Shown one piece after another: positions 23,684-35,175 of a stretch of DNA of 64,000 bases; the first letter of the stretch is position 1; each line of letters begins with the position of its first letter. A model generated the notes under the pieces. The model saw only the letters and a program-made list of their open reading frames with translations. It had not been told where the DNA came from and made no database searches. A program made the position numbers and the translations under genes. Source of the DNA: Coprinus comatus (taxonomy: Eukaryota; Basidiomycota; Agaricomycetes; Agaricales; Agaricaceae); NCBI GenBank assembly GCA_034638255.1, contig JAWPGT010000083.1, positions 1 to 64,000 on the forward strand, given 5' to 3'.

Positions 23684-23988
23684 GATGTTCCGACTTCCAT
23701 CAGAACACCTCCTGACTTCATGCTTTCATGACTTGCCCCCTCACGTGACTCGTCCCCCATTGTTCCCATTGTCCATGTTACGACATCCCTCTGGACAATA
23801 GCTGGCGTCTCTGTTTGTATAGTAGTATATATTGTGTCTAGCCTGTGCAAGCAAATCCCCAACTCTTTCTCTTTGGATTCCTCACTAGGTATGTTGTATC
23901 TGCTCTGTGATATGTTTCCGATCAAATATAACTTTGGATTCCTCGCTAGTTGTCAGGCCATTCGTCGCCAACGTGAGTCGCCCTAACA
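23624..23988 (+). repeat. 3' LTR of gypsy-1 copy 2
   Basis: 365 bp, preceded by the polypurine tract AGAAGGGGGGGTAGA. Diagnostic bases (TGTCTAGCC, GCAAATCCCC) match the 3' LTR of copy 1 rather than the 5' LTR of this element. Confidence 0.92.
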
Positions 23989-24078
23989 AAATTGCATTCA
24001 TTACAAACACAAGGGTATCACTCGTGGCCAAGCTCTATGCTTCTCCGATGCTGCTTTACTTCCGTTTTTAGGGGTGCT
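23989..24078 (+). pseudogene. distal fragment of the unrecognised gene split by the inversion
   Basis: AAATT (23989-23993) is the reverse complement of the five bases right of copy 1. Reading on, the frame from 7314-7757 continues with AFITNTRVSLVAKLYASP and meets TAG at about 24076-24078. The stretch has a protein-like composition, but the true exon end is uncertain and the family is not recognised. Confidence 0.4.
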
Positions 24079-25801
24079 TGTTCTGCCTTGACTACTCCTC
24101 CTGATTCTAGATGTCTTGACACTACAAGCTCTTACTTCCATCCAATGTTTCACATTCTCTTACATAACATTTGTCTCTTGAATTTAGATGTAATATTATA
24201 TTTTGTCGGATATTCGGAATGCTGGGAAGTGTGTCACTGATTGTATGTGTTCACACAGTTGTAGTATGTGTGTTTCTTCTGTCTCCCTACTACCACAATT
24301 TCTCATCATTGTGTTTCCGTTGAATGAATACACATTTTTTGCCATTGTTCCTCACACTGCATGTAATATCTTGAACTCAAAAGAGAAAATACATTACTAT
24401 CTTAATTGAACTCGGTTCTGGATATTGCACTTCAGAGCTTTGTATTCGTACCCCACTTAATCAAAACTGGACATTTATTCAGACCATTTTTCAGGTATCA
24501 CTTCTGCTCATCTAGGAGTCTTCTTTTCCACTTGAATTGAACCTCACATGAATCAGGATTACTTTTGTGAAAGAGAAGGCATATTTGATGTTCTTGAACC
24601 TACAATGAGTTGAATCCACACATACACAGACAGTGATAAATGCAATTCTGATACTAACAACCCCTTGTCAAGATTGATGCTTAATCAATTTCAGGTAGTG
24701 AGCGTCAATCTTGAGCGCTCAACACCAACTCCACTTCTCAAATAACATATAATATACATCTGCCTTGGCATAATTGCCAACCTCTTATATCGGTTTTCAA
24801 GATTAGGTGTGTATTATCAGTAATTTGTCACGCATTAGTATGCCCTGCCAGTGTGTGTTTCTGTGAATCTCTTTGGACCTGTAAGAAAGCCAATTGGTAA
24901 GAGTCAAGGCTGGTTGGTTTAGTTTCATACAGAAAGATCTAACTTGAGTTTGGTGATGATGTGAAAACTCATCCCAGATTATCCCAGTTGCGTTTAACCT
25001 GGAAATGTAAGAAGGATCGCGTAAATTTAAATGATTCCCATGTCAAATGACACACACTGGGCTACCTGGTTAAGGAAGCTACACGCCGAAGATCGATATC
25101 CCCCATACTGATTGGAGAGTGGTTTGGAACACCGACTACTATCTGGTAGTCCGAGGCACATGTACCAGGTATTCCAATGAAGACTACTGTATCCTGCAGC
25201 ATGTATAAGGTTGTGTGTGTGTAATTTTTGTGACAGTTGCTGTTGAATGTTTGAACATTGAATGATTGATATGTATCTACTATGGCCCCAATGGTGTCTC
25301 CTGGTAAGTACTATGATGCTTCTGAACATATGCTCGAGCAATGATTGGCTATCAGCCTTGTCATACTAAGCGCACGCTGAGTGTTTCTAAATCAACGCAT
25401 GGGTGTCTGACCCGAATAGCAACAATGGTTGAAGAAAATCTGATCACTCTCTCATTCCAGCAATCTCGCACAGTGGAGCCCCCCAATATTAGAACCATTA
25501 CTATGTATCTATATTCATAGATGTCTTTCCAGAGAATGCATTCTAGATTTACTGGTAGACGCTGAACATCTAGATCTGTACGTATTCAAACTGGTGTGTT
25601 ACTACATAAGAGAAGACTGAATATTGATGTTGCTAGTGCTCTCTAACCGCCCCCATCTTGAACTTTTGATTCCACCTTGCTTGAATAACAGCAAACGTCT
25701 TTGTTATGCCTTGCCATCGTATGGTATGTTGTAGTAATTGCCCTCAATTAGAATGAATTTCCTGACCATGCCACTGTCTAGTTTCCTTTTATTCGATAAA
25801 T
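24079..25801. other. no gene recognised
   Basis: AT-rich sequence with short ORFs on both strands, none with a recognisable motif or splice pattern. No repeat shared with the rest of the window was seen. Confidence 0.5.
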
Positions 25802-26429
25802 ATGATTGCTGATGGTAGGAATATAGTGTTCGAAGGTATAGATCCTGTAAGTCAAGTTCGTTGGAGAATCATGTTATAAACACTAATATATGTATGCTTA
25901 GAATTTGAAGGTTGTGGATGGGGATGCGGACACGAAACAATGGGAAGGGTTGAACAGGAAGGCAGAGTCTTTGATAAAGGAAACATATGAGAGTTGGACA
26001 AAAGGATTGAATAATCTTCTCATTTTTGTAAGCAGCATTGACTCTGGGATTGTACAATATACTCATGATAATCTTTTACAGGCTGGTCTCTTTTCAGCAA
26101 TTGTCACCACTTTTACCATTGAAGCCGCCAGGACGGTACAGGGAGATCCAGCAGAGATGACAGTACTTTTACTGCGAACAGTCATCCTGCAACTGAACAA
26201 TCAATCAAATCCACAAGTGAATATTCCTATTCCCCTCAACCCAGAAATGACACCTTCCATCTCCTCTCAGTGCATCAATGTGTTATTCTCTGTCAGCCTT
26301 GTGCTTAGTCTTGTTTCGGTTCTGGGAGGGATTCTGTGTCTACAATGGCTGCATGTTATGATTGTTAGTACATCACCAGATTATTTTGACCAAGTTCCAG
26401 AAATACCCATTGAATCTATTTCTAACTGA
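25802..26429 (+). CDS. DUF6535-type membrane protein, short form
   Basis: Three exons join in phase 0: 25802-25846, 25902-26027 and 26082-26429, with introns of 55 and 54 nt (GTAAGT..TAG and GTAAGC..CAG). The 172-residue product has the DUF6535 hallmarks: an acidic W-containing N-terminal part (TYESWTKGLNNLLIF), then AGLFSAIVTTFTIEAA as the first hydrophobic segment and VLFSVSLVLSLVSVLGGILC as the second. The family is abundant in Agaricomycetes and of unknown function; it is predicted to sit in a membrane. Members are usually much longer, so this copy may be truncated by the stop at 26427-26429. The start ATG is the first in frame and gives a short first exon, which is plausible but not proven. 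Confidence 0.7.
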
Positions 26430-26557
26430 ACTATCGTCAATGCATGCTAATTACTCAGCCAAGCTATAATTAGTATATAGTTATCTTTAGCATACTTATT
26501 TTCTCTTGCCTACTTTTATCTTCGTTTTATCCCTCTGCCTCTTACGAGTTTCATAGC

Positions 26558-26826
26558 TGTTACATGTTTTATACTTGATACAAGTCTCAGTAGGAGAAGG
26601 ACGTACTTACATGTTTCACCTCTCGTTTCACTTATTCCTGGACTACTTGTAGATAGTATAAATAGTCGTTTGTACTAGCCCTTGAAGTCTCAAGCTTCAA
26701 GTTGGTTAACTTCTAATCTACTAGTTCTACAACCTTCTGCCTGAACACCAGAACAGTAGTTTGACTTGTAGAGATTGAACGCCTATCTCAAGCAGCTTAG
26801 TGCCCAAGAGATCTAGGATCATAACA
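26558..26826 (+). repeat. 5' LTR of a fourth LTR family
   Basis: TGTTACATG..ATCATAACA, 269 bp, with TATAAATA at 26657. The end resembles the LTR ends of gypsy-2 and gypsy-3. It is followed by a primer-binding site and a gag-like remnant, so it reads as a 5' LTR rather than a solo LTR. Confidence 0.68.
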
Positions 26827-26828
26827 AT

Positions 26829-26840
26829 AACTTGAAGCTT
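26829..26840 (+). promoter_or_regulatory. self-priming primer-binding site
   Basis: AACTTGAAGCTT lies 2 nt after the LTR and is the exact complement of AAGCTTCAAGTT at 26692-26703, 35 nt after the TATA box. The spacing equals that of gypsy-1 and gypsy-2. Confidence 0.65.
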
Positions 26841-27114
26841 TTCCTACCCCTGTTCACCTTCCTCTGGGCTCTACGCTTTATTGCTATTACACCAGTCCCC
26901 ATCCTAGTCGTCATGCTCTATCGCTGTCCTCTAGTTCAACCATTCCAACATTACGCTCCATCGCTATCCAAAGACACCCTTGTCGAGTATTCAAGCCTTG
27001 TCACTGTCTCTCGACTCACCCGAACCCACTTGTGTAGGACACGATACATTCCAGTAGGAATCCCTCCCTTGTAACCCTCAACTCCCACACTTCCTGGTCT
27101 ACCACCTCAAGTAG

Positions 27115-27588
27115 ACCCCCGGCAAGATTTCTCTCAGAAGAACGCCTAGCGGAGAGCCTGCTTCCCCTAGAACCCCTAAAGTCCCTAAACCATATCAGAA
27201 ACTTCCACAACTCCCCACCTGGAGAGACAATCCATTTGCAGCACACATTGCAGCCCTGATACAAGCTACCACTTCCTCAGAGTACATTCCAGAAGTACTT
27301 TCCCCAACCGCCCCAACACCCAACTCACCACCACCACCACCAAGGAGAAGCTTATTCAAACATCCTTTCTCAGTACAACAACCAACTACTCCGTACTACC
27401 CTTCTGACATCGCACCACCACTGGACACGCTCAGCCAACTTATCACTGGTTCAACAACTACTTCAAGAAGGATATCCACCAGACGAAGTGACCCAAATCT
27501 ACCTTCATCTAGTTGCAGAACAACACATACACCTGACTATTGGGATGAAGGCAAACTTGTGCTGATTCGGACAGGTCTAAGCGTATAG
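27115..27588 (+). pseudogene. gag-like remnant after the 26558 LTR
   Basis: An open frame without a start codon begins after a TAG at 27112 and ends at TAG 27586-27588 (about 157 codons). It is rich in Pro, Ser, Thr and Arg, with PPPPP and a DPNLPSSS segment. Its position after an LTR and primer-binding site suggests the N-terminal region of a gag gene. No zinc knuckle or pol follows; copia-1 takes over. Confidence 0.35.
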
Positions 27589-27723
27589 TAAACTTGGCTT
27601 ATGATTTAGTTATTACTTATCTTTTGTTTCGCTTTGGCCACTATTCATTTACTTGTGATTATGTTCCTTTTTATTGTCTTGAATGCATACTTAAGTAGTA
27701 GTAGCAACGCAAATGTAATCCTC

Positions 27724-27892
27724 AGTTCTCGTCTTCGAGTATCTGAGGTTAGTTATACATTCTTCTCTCATTTCGTTCACTTTACTGACTACCATTATTA
27801 TGTAGTCTTATGTTGTACTCTTATCAGGTACTGTTAAATATATTAGTTCTCGTCTTCAAGTATCTGAGTCTTATGTTGTACTCTTATCAGGT
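27724..27892 (+). repeat. duplicated copia-1 leader, one copy lacking a 58-nt intron
   Basis: Copy A is 27724-27829 and copy B is 27845-27892. They share AGTTCTCGTCTTC(G/A)AGTATCTGAG and then TCTTATGTTGTACTCTTATC plus AGGT. Copy A has 58 extra bases between the blocks (27748-27805), starting GTTAGT, ending ATGTAG and containing a CTGAC branch-site motif. Confidence 0.75.
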
Positions 27893-27901
27893 TATGGGCC
27901 C
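27890..27901 (+). promoter_or_regulatory. copia-1 primer-binding site (initiator tRNA-Met anticodon arm)
   Basis: GGTTATGGGCCC directly follows the LTR end. Its complement GGGCCCATAACC closely matches the anticodon arm of eukaryotic initiator tRNA-Met, the half-tRNA primer known for Drosophila copia. copia-2 has the same 12 bases. Confidence 0.65.
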
Positions 27902-27952
27902 CGCCCCACTATCATACTGCTGAAGAATTCAACTACTACACTCGAAGAAACT

Positions 27953-30900
27953 ATGTCCAACACCACCAACAATGCTCTATCCCTATCCTCAGTACCCAAA
28001 CTCGACATGTCTGGTACAAACTGGGCAATATTTAAGTTACGTTTTCGAATGACGATCCAAGGGAGAGGTTTGTGGGGTCATTTTGATGGAAGTGTCCTGT
28101 GTCCTATGTTGAACATCAAGTCCTCACCCAATGGAAACAATCCTGATACCACTACCACTACCACACCTGCTACTACCACAACTAAACCTTCTACAACGAC
28201 ACCTGCCCCTGCTCCCACTGTTACTGCTGAACAAATTGAAATCTGGAACCGCAATGAGAACATTGCTCGAGCCCTCCTTGCCCAACGTCTTCCTGATTCT
28301 ACTCTTGTTGTCATCTCTTCCTATCAAACTGTCAAATTGATGTGGGATGCTATTGTGCGTGATTATACATACAAAAGCGTGTTCTCACAAGCCCGACTTT
28401 GCTGTGAATTTACCACTGCTTGCTGCCCTGACAAATCCGATGTTCATATCTTCCTAAATGATCTTCATACAAAGAAAGGTGAACTGTCAGCTGTTGGTGT
28501 TATCATTAGTGATGATGAATATCGGAACTCTATTATTCAGTCCTTACCTCGCTGGCTAGGATCCTTCGCCTCCAACCAACTTACTGCTGCTCGCATATCT
28601 GGTCATGAGGTTGAGCCTGAACTATTGATTACCTTCATATGCGATGAATGGGAAAGGACTCACCCTATTGGAAATAGAGGTTTTAGAAATGATGGGGATG
28701 ATGCATTAGCTTTTGAATCTGGAGGAAGAGGGAGAAAGAGAGGACCATGTTGGACTTGTGGTGGAGAGCATTGGAAAAGGGATTGTCCTCAGAAGAAGGA
28801 GGAAAAGAAGAGTGGAGAAGGAGATGGCGGTAGTGTGAATGTTGTTGAAGAGGAGGAGGATGATTGCTCTTTTATGGTAGAAGAGTTGTCAGATGATGAA
28901 TTGTCACTCTCGAGTTGGTCTGAGCTTGAGGAAAGATCGGTTAGGTCTGAAGGGTTTGTTAGGTGTGAGATTGAGGGGGAGTATGCTAGAGAAACGGAGG
29001 ATTGGTCAGATGTGGAAGAACTTCAAGCTGCCGAAGAAGTTGTCACTGTAAATACAGCAACTTCTCAAGCTCGAGTTGAAGTTTTTGACTCAGGGGCTAC
29101 CACTCACATTACTCCCTATCACGATATGTTCTCCAAGTTTGAATCTATACCACCTTGTCCCTTGCGTGCTGCAAATAAGCAAGCCTTCAATGCAGTTGGT
29201 AAAGGTGAAATTATTCTTGATTTACCAAATGGCATTACAACCTCCAAGTTGCATCTTAGCGAAGTTCTCTACTCTCCCCAAGCTAGCTACACTCTGGTAT
29301 CTATTGGCCGACTTGATGATGCTGGATTTTCGACTACGTTTGCTGATGGGAAATGTATAATCCCTAATGGTGATGGTACTCGGGTTGGAGAAATACCTCG
29401 GGTAGGAAAAGGGCTTTATAAGATGGTTACAGATGGTGATGAGATGAATGTGGTTAGTGAGCTGCTTACAGTTGATATCCTTCACAAATGTTTGGGCCAT
29501 ATTGCACCAGGTGCAGCTCAGAAACTTGTTCATGAGGGTTTGGTTACTGGTTTGAGGTTGGAAGAGGGTGGAGAAGTAGATGTTTTCTGTGAGTCATGTA
29601 CTTATGGGAAGATGGCACGGCTACCTATTGCAAAGGTTCATGAGGGCGAAGGGGCAAATGTGTTGGGAGAAGAGATACACTCTGATGTGTGGGGACCAGC
29701 TAGGGTAGAGACGAAGAAAGGGAAACATTACTATGTCACCTTTATTGATGACTATTCACGCTGGACTCACATTGACTTCTTGACCAACAAATCGGATGTC
29801 TTTGAGTCATACAAGAATTTTGAGGCTATATGTGAAACCCGGTTCAATGTTTGTGTCAAGGCTCTTCACTCTGATCGTGGTGGTGAATATACATCAACTG
29901 AATTCCAGTCATATCTCAAATCTTGTGGTACAAGGATTAAACTCACCACCCATGACACTCCTCAACACAATGGTATTGCTGAACGTTGAAATCATACTAT
30001 CCTTGAATGTACTCGCACTTTGTTTCATGCTAGCCGGTTGCCCAAGTCATTGTGGGCACATGCCATGTCCCATGTTGTATGGTTGATGAATAGGACCACC
30101 TTGAAGGCGACTGAAGGGAAGACATCATTTGAGTTGGTATACGGGGATAAGCCAGACTTAGCAGGGTTGAGGGAATGGGGTGAAGAAGTTTGGGTTCATC
30201 AGGCTGGTGGTGATAAGTTGGGTGGACGAGCAAAGAAGGGTCGCTGGTTAGGTTTTGATGATGAGAGTAATGGGTCACGGATCTACTTCCCAGATACTGG
30301 GACTGTCAAGGTAGAGCGCAACTTTTGGTTTGTTAACAGACATCGCTCTGGGCTCGAGGGGGAGCACTCACCACTGGTCAACAAGCTCCAGAACGATACA
30401 CCTCCCTCTAACAACAACTCGGACACACCCCCCTCTGATAACACCTTGGCGACTCCATTAAACAACGCTACGTCATTACCAGATGCACAGAATCCCAGTA
30501 GGAATGATGATGAGATTCATTTGAACAGTGATGGAAATGAGGAGGTTGATAACAGAGATAAGAATCAGGAGATTGGTAACCATGATGATGATGAACATAT
30601 AGGCAGGCCACAACGTATCTGAAACCCAAGTTTGAAGGCTCATGAGATTCTTGAAGGAAAGGCTGTGGGATTGGTTGAAGAATTGGATGATTGGGTTGAA
30701 GTTCATGTATTGGCTACTGAGATGGAGGAGGTGGAAGGATTAGAACCTGGGAATTTGAAGGAGGCAATGAAGAGAGCAGATTGGGAGTTGTGGAAGAGGG
30801 CAATAGAGGAAGAACTTACGATGTTGGGAGATACAGACACGTGGGAACTTGTTGATCCACCACCTGGCATAAATCTGATTGGGTCAAAATGGGTTTTCAA

Positions 30901-31328
30901 AGCAAAAAAGGATGCAGCTGGAAATGTAGTACATTACAAGGCTCGTCTCGTTGTGCAAGGGTTTTCTCAAGTACCTGGAGTTGACTACTTCGATACATTT
31001 GCTCCTGTTGCCAAACTTGCTTCAATCCATACTGTTCTTGCTATTGCTGCTGCCAGGAATCTTGAAGTCCATCAGATTGACATTAAAGGTGCCTTCTTGA
31101 ACAGAAAGCTGAACAATGATGAACAAGTTTTCATGCGCCAACCACCAGGCTTTGCTGATTCCAACAACCCTCACAAAGTCTGCCACTTAAAGAAGACTCT
31201 TTATGGCTTAAAGCAGTCTGGGAGGCAATGGTATCAACATCTATGTGAGATTCTAGTGGATAACTTGGGGTTTACATGATGTGAAGTTGATCATAGTGTC
31301 TTTTTCTGGGTCTCGAGTGATGATCTTG
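27953..31328 (+). pseudogene. gag-pol: copia-1 gag-pol polyprotein, 3'-truncated, three TGA codons
   Basis: ATG 27953 opens a copia gag (KLDMSGTNWAIFKLRFRMTI). Then come a CCHC knuckle (CWTCGGEHWKRDC), protease (VFDSGATTHITPYHDMF), GAG-preintegrase HHCC and integrase (SDVWGPA, ALHSDRGGEYTS, PQHNGIAER), and RT (WELVDPPPGINLIGSKWVFK, YKARLVVQGFSQVPGVDY, YGLKQSG). The frame is continuous apart from TGA at 29987, 30620 and 31277. The third replaces the residue that is arginine in the copia-2 motif LGFKRCE. The YVDD motif and RNase H are lost at the 31328 junction. Confidence 0.82.
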
Positions 31329-31567
31329 CAGGTAGCTGACTAACCAAAAGTGGTAACAAATAGGTACCACTAGTTGTTATAAATGGATACCACTAGTTGT
31401 TTCAGATAGGTACATATGTATGTATCTTACTTGGCACATATATCTGTACCACCCTTTGTACATATATATGTATCCATTATTATTATGATAGGCAATAGGA
31501 ATGAATTACTGAATTTTGTACACTTTTAGATTAGAGAAATTCGAAAAATTGAAAAAAAAATTAGGTG

Positions 31568-32105
31568 AAATATAGTAGATTTGTACAGGAAACTTGTACA
31601 AATGTACTACATTTCTCATAATTGTAGTAGATTCCTACAAGTTTCCTGAAGAAATCTACTATATTTCCAATAATTGTGGTAGATTTGTACAAGTTTTCTG
31701 TACAAATTTACTACATTTCTCATAATTGTGGTAGATTTGTACAAGTAACTTGTAGGAATCTACTATATTTCTCATGATTGTAGCAGATTCCTACAGGAAA
31801 CTTGTACAAATGTACTACATTTCTCATAATTGTGGTAGATTCCTACAGGTTACTTGTAGGAATCTACTACATTTTCAATAATTGTAGTAGATTCCTACAA
31901 GTTACTTGTACAAATGTACTACAATTATGAGAAATGTAGTACATTTCTTCAGGAAACTTGTACAAATGTACTACAATTATGAGAAATATAGTACATTTGT
32001 ACAAGTAACTTGTAGGAATCTACTATAATTATAAGAAATGTAGTACATTGGTACAAGTAACTTATACAAATCTACTAAAATTATTGGAAATATAGTAGAT
32101 TTTTA
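31568..32105. repeat. left subterminal array of 52-bp palindromic units
   Basis: About ten tandem units follow the pattern TAGTAGATT(TG/CC)TACA.., ..TGTACAAATCTACTA and a spacer CATTTCTCATAATTG. After the sixth or seventh unit the spacer appears as its complement (CAATTATGAGAAATG), so the array itself turns over. Most units can fold into a hairpin. Confidence 0.75.
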
Positions 32106-32390
32106 CTATATTTGCAAAAACTATACTATATTTCTCTAGAAAGTTAGAGTACAAATATACTATAACTCCTATAAACATAGTAGATTTTTACAACTATAGT
32201 ATACTAGATATTACTAAATATATTCATTAGCAATTATCTCATAAATCAGTTATAAAAAAACTCTAACTTATTACTTTTTATATCATTTTTTATAGTCAAT
32301 AAATACACTTATATATATTTGCTATCAATTTCTAGAAGTGATAGTTATATTTGGTGTAAAGTACCTTATTAAGATATCTAGATTAATTAT

Positions 32391-32917
32391 TGTTATAATC
32401 TTGCCTATACCTCCATTTTGGTATAGATGATGCTACAATGGACCTCTTCAAGGTGCTCATAGGAGGAGAACATCTACTCTTACTGAGACTACTTTCAGGG
32501 GATGACCTCCACAGTACTCAGACTGTAGATCACAGGTGTTCCTTACTAATAAGCCATTCATGCGAGAGTTAGAGCTGACTCCGAGTTCTAGGGTTATCAA
32601 GGTAGAGGCGGAATGATGATAGCAAGTAGAATGGAAGACTTAGAGTATTAAGCTGAAGCTTAATCTCTGTCACTGTCCATGTATTTATACAACTATGAGT
32701 ACAGGTTGTAGGCTGTGCATGATATATGTGAGACAGGAAGGTGAAACTATCTACAGCTAAAACAGTAAGTGAAATGACAAGTGGAAGTCTGTAGAAAGTA
32801 CTAGTCCGAGGCTATACAAAACACTAGTCCAAGGCTATGTAAAATGAGTAAGAGAAAGTACACTATTGTCCATCATTAGTTCTAATGATTAGTCATGATA
32901 AATATGAAACCGTAACA
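32391..32917 (-). repeat. solo LTR of the gypsy-2 family
   Basis: Reverse complement of the 530-bp gypsy-2 LTR with numerous substitutions; it is flanked by a perfect 5-bp target duplication ATTAT (32386-32390 and 32918-32922). It is older than the gypsy-2 copy at 40931-49051. Confidence 0.85.
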
Positions 32918-34496
32918 ATTATTGAGTTGAGTGATTTGAATATGAACTTTAACAAGTTAGAATTGGCATTGGTAACAGAGTCAGGAATGTTAGTATTTGG
33001 TAAGTTAATAATATCATTAAAACAGTTGGAAATAGAATCAGAAAATAGTTCCCTTACAATATTTCTTCAATCTATTTATTCCATCTCAATTTTGTTAAAG
33101 ACTAAGTTACTTAATTTACTAATATCAGTATGAAGGCTAACTTTCCTTTTTCAGTAGCAGTACTTAGTATAGATGCCCAGTAGGTTAATTCTTATCTCTT
33201 TGGATTTGGATCTCCTCACTAGATATGGTGTATTAGTTAAGTTAAAGCTAAAGCCTCATCCCAACATTATTCATTTATACTCTAATCTCTGTTCTTAACA
33301 TTACAGTAGTATACATATATAATATATAAAGTAGAGTAATTTCTATTATTATTTCTTAGTCTTTTAAGTCTTACTATATATGTATATAATTGTAACAGTC
33401 AATGAAGTCTAATGAAAAAATAAATAAAGTAACTTGAATAAGAAATGAGTAAGATATATATGACACTTTTTTGAAGTGTGACATCACACTGGGATGTCAC
33501 AAAAAGCGAAAATAATGTACAAGTCCCACTCAATCAAGAGTTATTTAATTAGTTGTTATATTCATAAAAACAAACAAATATATATAGAGTTGTTGTAATT
33601 ATTAATGAAATCAATCAATAAACACTTGTAGAAATAAAATTATGCTCTTAGGGTTAGGGTTAGGACAAAGAAATAGCAAAAAATAATAAGTCATAGCCAT
33701 ATTCTACATACAAGTAAAAAAAGAAAGAAAAAAAAAAATTGAAATAAGAAGTCTGCACAAACTTCTTAAAACAAGTTAATAAAGAAAAGAAAAAGAAAAA
33801 AGAATAACTTATAAAGCTAGTGGTGTGCACTCCACTAACTTCACAAGTTACTTTACAAAAGAGAAAGTAAGTATAAAAAGATAACTAAGATACTATAACT
33901 AATAATATAAAATAAAAATCTGTCAAAAATGCATCAGAAATGTTCAAAATAAATCAATAACATACCAAATTATAATAGCTTGATGTAATAATAGAATAAA
34001 ATAAAAAACTTATCAAAAGATTGTTAATTTCGTCAAGTTAGATAAGAAAACACTTACAAGAGAAATAAAATATCTCCCAGACCTAAGGTCTGATGCCAGA
34101 ATCTATCAAAACCTTCATAAAAGAGGCCAAGTAGGTACCACACAAGTGCATAATGTCTATTGGGGCCCTCAATAGCATTAATAAACTTGACACAGGGCAT
34201 CCTCCTACTTGAGATTGAGCATAAAGAGAAAGAGGGGACAGAGTAAGGGCAAAGTAAAGGGAAAGAATGAGAACTGATTTTTTGCTGTCTGAAACCCAAG
34301 GCTTTTATATCCCAGAAACATGCCAGCAAATAAGTCAGAAGTCCGGAGCTAGTGCTGTCACTAGACTCTGAATTTAGTTAATGACACACAATTGGTGCCA
34401 TAGTTACCATTGTGTGCTGGCAGTATTGTGTCATGGTATGTGTCATAGGTTAACAATAAAAATGTTGTCACACACTCATTCCTGGGCCGTTTGGGC
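32918..34496. other. interior of the 31329-35415 element, no gene recognised
   Basis: Strongly AT-rich, with A-rich simple sequence at 33710-33810 and a short telomere-like run at 33648-33664. The small ORFs have no recognisable motif. Confidence 0.5.
33648..33664 (+). repeat. interstitial telomere-like repeat
   Basis: Nearly three TTAGGG units in tandem, inside the non-autonomous element. TTAGGG is the common telomere unit of filamentous fungi. Confidence 0.6.
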
Positions 34497-34860
34497 CATG
34501 TAAGGGCTTGTTCGGTAGCGCTCGGAAATGCCGTTCCAGCGCTGTATTGAGCGTCCCGAGGCGATGATTACTCATGGTGTTATGCAACATATACTCTAGA
34601 CCTCATAAAAATAGAATATCTCATGCTATAATGGTCTGAATTTAACCTTCTATTCACGTGCAAAACAGCATTCAGGAGTACTCCATGATGGTGTAAAGGG
34701 AATATGGCTTTAGCAATCAATTGTGGTGAAATAAGTCAAATTACAGATGATGTAAAGGATGATTAGTCAATATCTCAGCTAATACTGCACCATACTAGAT
34801 GCCTTTTGTGCACCTGGAACGGCATTTCTGAGCACTTCCATTTGAAGGTAGTGTGACAGG
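34497..34860. repeat. MITE-like inverted repeat unit
   Basis: GCTCGGAAATGCCGTTCCAG (34519-34538) faces the near-complement CTGGAACGGCATTTCTGAGC about 300 bp away (34816-34835), with weaker matches outward. No coding capacity was seen between them. Confidence 0.45.
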
Positions 34861-34939
34861 ATTTGGCCAAGTTTTCATTGTGCTATAGTACATTCTGTAT
34901 TTTGCATATATCATATTATTAGACTATTGGAAATTGCTA

Positions 34940-35175
34940 ATTTGAGTACAAATGTACTATAGTTCTGGTAACTTTAGCAGATTCCTACAAGTTACTTGTA
35001 CAAATCTACCACAATTATGAGAAATGTAGTAAATTTGTACAGAAAACTTGTACAAATCTACCACAATTATTGGAAATATAGTAGATTTCTTCAGGAAACT
35101 TGTAGGAATCTACTACAATTATGAGAAATGTAGTACATTTGTACAAGTTTCCTGTACAAATCTACTATATTTCAC
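34940..35175. repeat. right subterminal array of palindromic units
   Basis: About four units of the same TAGTAGATT/TTGTACAAG type as the left array lie directly inside the right TIR. Confidence 0.7.

Larger units (their letters stand above)
18074..23988 (+). mobile_element. gypsy-1 copy 2, chromovirus-type Ty3/gypsy retrotransposon
   Basis: This is a near-identical, inverted copy of the element at 1397-7313, with LTRs at 18074-18438 and 23624-23988 (365 bp each). The flanks are TAGAA (left) and AAATT (right); they do not match each other but match the complements of the copy 1 flanks. It shares the copy 1 TGA stops. Copy-specific changes include one extra T in gag near 19012-19016, a 3-nt deletion in pol near 20383 and a small deletion near 23512. 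Confidence 0.93.
27595..31328 (+). mobile_element. copia-1, Ty1/copia retrotransposon truncated in RT
   Basis: The left LTR ends at 27889 (TTATCA); its start is uncertain, because no second LTR is in the window. A copia-type primer-binding site and one long gag-pol frame follow. The element stops at 31328, where the 31329-35415 element begins, so the rest of RT, RNase H and the 3' LTR are missing. Three in-frame TGA codons are the only lesions in the coding frame. Confidence 0.8.

Noticed and set aside
24079..25801. Possible tRNA or small RNA genes
   Set aside because: No cloverleaf with conserved A and B boxes was found by eye.
26553..26831. Solo LTR at 26558 with a target duplication ATAGC/ATAAC
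   Set aside because: A primer-binding site and gag-like frame follow, so the right flank is internal element sequence and the 4-of-5 match is chance.
31568..32105. CRISPR-like regularly spaced repeats
   Set aside because: The units are contiguous palindromes without unique spacers, in a fungal transposon between TIRs.
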